From Alphaproteobacteria bacterium (lineage in GTDB: Bacteria; Pseudomonadota; Alphaproteobacteria; UBA9219), in contig JAQUPC010000114.1 of assembly GCA_028716765.1 (NCBI GenBank), forward strand, positions 1 through 6,413: 6,413 nt of DNA, read 5' to 3'. Shown here in pieces: positions 4,815-6,413 of this stretch. The notes under the pieces were generated by a model that was not told the DNA's origin, did not search any database, and worked only from the letters and a program-made list of their open reading frames with translations. Both the position numbers and the translations under genes were made by a program. Position 1 is the stretch's first letter; each line of letters begins with the position of its first letter.

Positions 4815-5311
4815 TGTTGAGCCTTCCGTTTCCGGTCTTGGCTACACCAGCACCAGCGGACACCTTTCGCCCGACTGATCCGTGTGACACCCTCGGAGCA
4901 ACCCATATGTCAAACGACAGATCGGGCCTGGTCGTATGTGCGCTCAATCATACTGGCCACACGGAGGCCGATGTCTCTTGCGAAGGGACAGAAGGCGGCT
5001 GCTCATGGAAGGCGATGTCATCCGGGGGAGGAACTAGCTATACGCAATATTGTTTTAACAATAATGACATGCGCTGGGGCGGGACTCCCGTGTGTCCGGC
5101 CATCGCAGACATTGGCACTCAAGGGCCATGCGACAGCGGATTCAAAGTTAGCAAGGCACTTGGAGTCTGGGGCAGCTGCATCTGCTCCGCCGCTAATTTT
5201 ATATTCTCATTTTTACCACCGGGCGGCTCCTGTGGAACGGTTGGCGATTGTCCGAGCGGCGGGTCTGTCACAATGGTCCCAAGCGGCCAAGCATTTATTT
5301 GCAGCCAATAA
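4781..5311 (+). CDS. Secreted cysteine-rich protein, array paralog 1 (unknown function)
   Basis: A 176-residue protein of no family I can name with certainty. The start at 4781 was chosen over an in-frame ATG at 4634 because it has a strong ribosome binding site and the signal peptide begins there; 4634 lies inside the terminator region. Residues 1-26 form a Sec signal peptide (M-H-A-R, hydrophobic core, Pro/Ala end). The mature part has 12 cysteines (35, 53, 67, 74, 91, 105, 117, 133, 135, 151, 157, 174), an even number that suggests disulfides in the periplasm or outside. It has a motif C35-x2-L-G-A-T-H-M ... C53-A-L ... G-G-C74-x-W-K-x-M-S (35-80), a Gly-rich turn, C-x-C at 133-135 and CPSG at 157-160. 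The motif resembles variable tip domains of PilV-type minor pilins, but no pilin leader is present. Codon use looks less GC-rich than in the dcw genes. Confidence 0.82.
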   Translation: MHARLVLAVFVLLSLPFPVLATPAPADTFRPTDPCDTLGATHMSNDRSGLVVCALNHTGHTEADVSCEGTEGGCSWKAMSSGGGTSYTQYCFNNNDMRWGGTPVCPAIADIGTQGPCDSGFKVSKALGVWGSCICSAANFIFSFLPPGGSCGTVGDCPSGGSVTMVPSGQAFICSQ

Positions 5312-5439
5312 ACCACATTTAACTACATCGCCGGACTCTGTTTCGGTGCGGCCTTTCCGTTTCGGTAGGCACAGCGGCGCCGTTAGAACTGATATCAATT
5401 ATTTTCAATTGCCCGGCCTCAAGTCAGTCCAATCCGATT
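5312..5439 (+). other. Gap between array genes 1 and 2
   Basis: No gene and no convincing terminator here. There is a short inverted repeat CAATT-N6-AATTG around 5396-5411 and a repeated TTTCGGT (about 5340 and 5360). Whether gene 1 and gene 2 share a transcript cannot be decided from the sequence. Confidence 0.5.
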
Positions 5440-5535
5440 ATTGACCTTTCTGTAATATCTGGGCACGCTGGGCGCACGATTTTTCCCTGAGGAGATTCTC
5501 CATGCATGCTCGTCTTGTTCTTGCCGTTCTTGTTT
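5440..5535 (+). repeat. Constant 5' module, copy 2
   Basis: Direct repeat of copy 1, with 5440-5470 identical to 4721-4751 and 5480-5535 matching 4759-4814 at 52 of 56 positions. It spans the untranslated leader, the ribosome binding site (TGAGGAG at 5488-5494) and the first 11 codons, then similarity stops abruptly. In this copy a sigma-54-like GG-N10-GC spacing (5462-5463 and 5474-5475) is met, which I regard as a weak hint only. Confidence 0.85.
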
Positions 5536-6035
5536 GTGGCTGCTTTTTGCTTTCGACTTCTGCTGCCTCTGCTTTGCATTCTTCCTCGTCAACACCAGCT
5601 TATTGCGATCCTCGCAGCGCTGCAGCGGGATGCCTCAACGCGGCAAATAAAGCTTGTAAACAGTTGGGCGAGACAACGATGGATGGGAACAACCAAAATC
5701 TCATCGCTTGCCTGGACGACGGGTCAGGAACGAATACAAACGTCTGGAAACCCATGTCTCCAAACATTACCTTTATGTGTCCCGCCGGTCAGGTGCTTGT
5801 GGGTATAACTGACGGCAAACCAACTTGCTCGTTGGCGCAATTCGGAGGGATTTTCAATACCAATATGGATGGGTCCTGCCGTTATGCCAATCCCCTTACC
5901 GGAGTTTGTTCATGTCCTTCAGGTTTCGTTGCGCACTCATTTGGAGAATGGGCCAGCCCAGACTGTGGTATAGGCGCTTATGCGGATGGCTGGCGCACCG
6001 AGAATTGCGGATATGCTCAGTTTGTCTGTATGTAG
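5502..6035 (+). CDS. Secreted cysteine-rich protein, array paralog 2 (unknown function)
   Basis: A 177-residue protein whose first ten residues match paralog 1 at nine positions and whose mature part is strongly diverged. A Sec signal peptide ends near Ala24 (S-A-S-A-L). The mature chain again has 12 cysteines (35, 44, 52, 70, 93, 109, 126, 136, 138, 155, 169, 176). The shared motif is recognisable as C52-x2-L-G-x-T-T-M ... C70 ... V-W-K-P-M-S (52-86), but the GGC before the Trp is missing. CPAG (93-96) followed by G-I-T-D-G-K-P-T-C (101-109), C-S-C-P-S-G-F (136-142) and a Cys next to the C-terminus (F-V-C-M) follow. The start is fixed by TGAGGAG 7 bases upstream. Function is unknown; a surface-exposed or pilus-associated role is inferred from secretion, disulfide content and the neighbouring pilin. 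Confidence 0.82.
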   Translation: MHARLVLAVLVCGCFLLSTSAASALHSSSSTPAYCDPRSAAAGCLNAANKACKQLGETTMDGNNQNLIACLDDGSGTNTNVWKPMSPNITFMCPAGQVLVGITDGKPTCSLAQFGGIFNTNMDGSCRYANPLTGVCSCPSGFVAHSFGEWASPDCGIGAYADGWRTENCGYAQFVCM

Positions 6036-6045
6036 TGACCATTTC

Positions 6046-6057
6046 TGTTTTAAAACA
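6046..6057. repeat. 12-bp AT-rich palindrome before array gene 3
   Basis: TGTTTTAAAACA is perfectly self-complementary. It lies between a TGACC (6036-6040) and TGTAATAT (6060-6067). In modules 1 and 2 these two elements are almost adjacent, so this looks like an insertion of about 14 bases into the third upstream module. Confidence 0.4.
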
Positions 6058-6059
6058 TT

Positions 6060-6131
6060 TGTAATATTTCACAGTCACACTGAATGCACGTATTTGCCCT
6101 GAGGAGATTCTCCATGTATGCTCGTCTTGTT
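6060..6131 (+). repeat. Constant 5' module, copy 3 (diverged)
   Basis: TGTAATAT at 6060-6067 is shared with copies 1 and 2, while the following stretch has drifted. From 6097 to 6131 the sequence matches copy 2 (5485-5519) with a single mismatch, covering the ribosome binding site GAGGAG, the CTCC arm and the first six codons. The untranslated gap to the previous gene is only 78 bases. Confidence 0.75.
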
Positions 6132-6413
6132 GCTGCTCTTGGTGTGTTTCTGCTTTTCAATTGCGCTCCGGCGGCAGCGGAATCCGTTGTGTTAACTGAC
6201 GCCTGCTCCGTGCTTGGAGCCACGCATATGTTGGACGACAACACCGGCGTTGCTATCTGTGCTCTCGTAACAGGTAATGCGGATCCCCATATAACTTGTG
6301 CTGCTTCTGTTGCTCTTGGCCAAGGCGGCTGCAAGTGGAAGTCGATGTCGGGCGGCGGCGGGTGTAATACAGGATGCACCGTTGATCCTCCCGTCTACAC
6401 TTCTTATGGCGCC
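6114..6413 (+). CDS. Secreted cysteine-rich protein, array paralog 3 (partial, runs off window)
   Basis: One hundred codons without a stop before the window edge. The N-terminus M-Y-A-R-L-V matches the other two paralogs, and a signal peptide probably ends near Ala23 (A-P-A-A-A-E). The mature part is closest to paralog 1: C31-S-V-L-G-A-T-H-M ... G-V-A-I-C49-A-L ... C62 ... G-G-C73-K-W-K-S-M-S-G-G-G-G (31-83), with further Cys at 84 and 88. Cys17 in the signal peptide is not in a lipobox (L-F-N-C lacks a small residue before Cys), so lipidation is unlikely. The start is fixed by GAGGAG at 6101-6106, 7 bases upstream. The C-terminal half is not visible. Confidence 0.8.
   Translation, partial: MYARLVAALGVFLLFNCAPAAAESVVLTDACSVLGATHMLDDNTGVAICALVTGNADPHITCAASVALGQGGCKWKSMSGGGGCNTGCTVDPPVYTSYGA

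Noticed and set aside
4884..5444. Open frame of 186 codons overlapping array gene 1 in another frame
   Set aside because: It lacks a signal peptide and family resemblance to its neighbours, while the other frame carries the conserved Cys/Trp motif.
4721..6131. CRISPR array or insertion-sequence ends as an explanation of the repeats
   Set aside because: Spacing is about 610-720 bases with genes between, no transposase or terminal inverted repeats are seen, and the repeats coincide with gene starts.

Overview
The window looks like a chromosomal segment from an alphaproteobacterium. The left 3.8 kb, read on the minus strand, is the start of the division and cell wall (dcw) cluster in its classical order: mraZ, rsmH (mraW), ftsL, ftsI, then the first codons of what is probably murE. 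The genes overlap by 1 or 4 bases at every junction, so this is one translationally coupled operon. Its products act in order: MraZ (regulator), RsmH (16S rRNA methylation), FtsL (septal scaffold) and FtsI/PBP3 (septal transpeptidase). The class is inferred from three things: an orphan Flp-type pilin, a TTAA-N7-TTAA (CtrA-type) site in front of that pilin, and a GTTC-N7-GTTC (alphaproteobacterial LexA-type) site nearby. The genus cannot be read from this window.

The divergent intergenic region (3810-4404) is AT-rich and dense with signals. Upstream of mraZ are four TGGG boxes spaced exactly 10 bp apart, plus a degenerate fifth. This is the pattern MraZ itself binds in E. coli, so autoregulation is likely. 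Further right are a LexA-like direct repeat, several hairpins and dyads, and a CtrA-like box overlapping the probable -35 of the pilin promoter.

On the plus strand, 4405-4575 encodes a 56-residue Flp/Fap pilin, followed by a strong hairpin and a near-perfect rho-independent terminator. From 4721 to the right edge lies an array of three paralogous genes; the third is cut off by the window end. They encode secreted, cysteine-rich proteins of about 176 residues. Each gene begins with a nearly constant 5' module (upstream element, ribosome binding site inside a short inverted repeat, and the start of the signal peptide) and then diverges strongly. The mature proteins share a C-x2-LG ... C ... W-K-x-M-S motif, CP(S/A)G motifs and a Cys close to the C-terminus. 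Two of them have exactly 12 mature cysteines. I could not assign a function. The motif reminds me of the variable tip domains of PilV-type minor pilins, which together with the neighbouring pilin suggests surface or adhesin proteins, but that is inference. This repeated constant-5'/variable-body family is the most likely undescribed system in the window.
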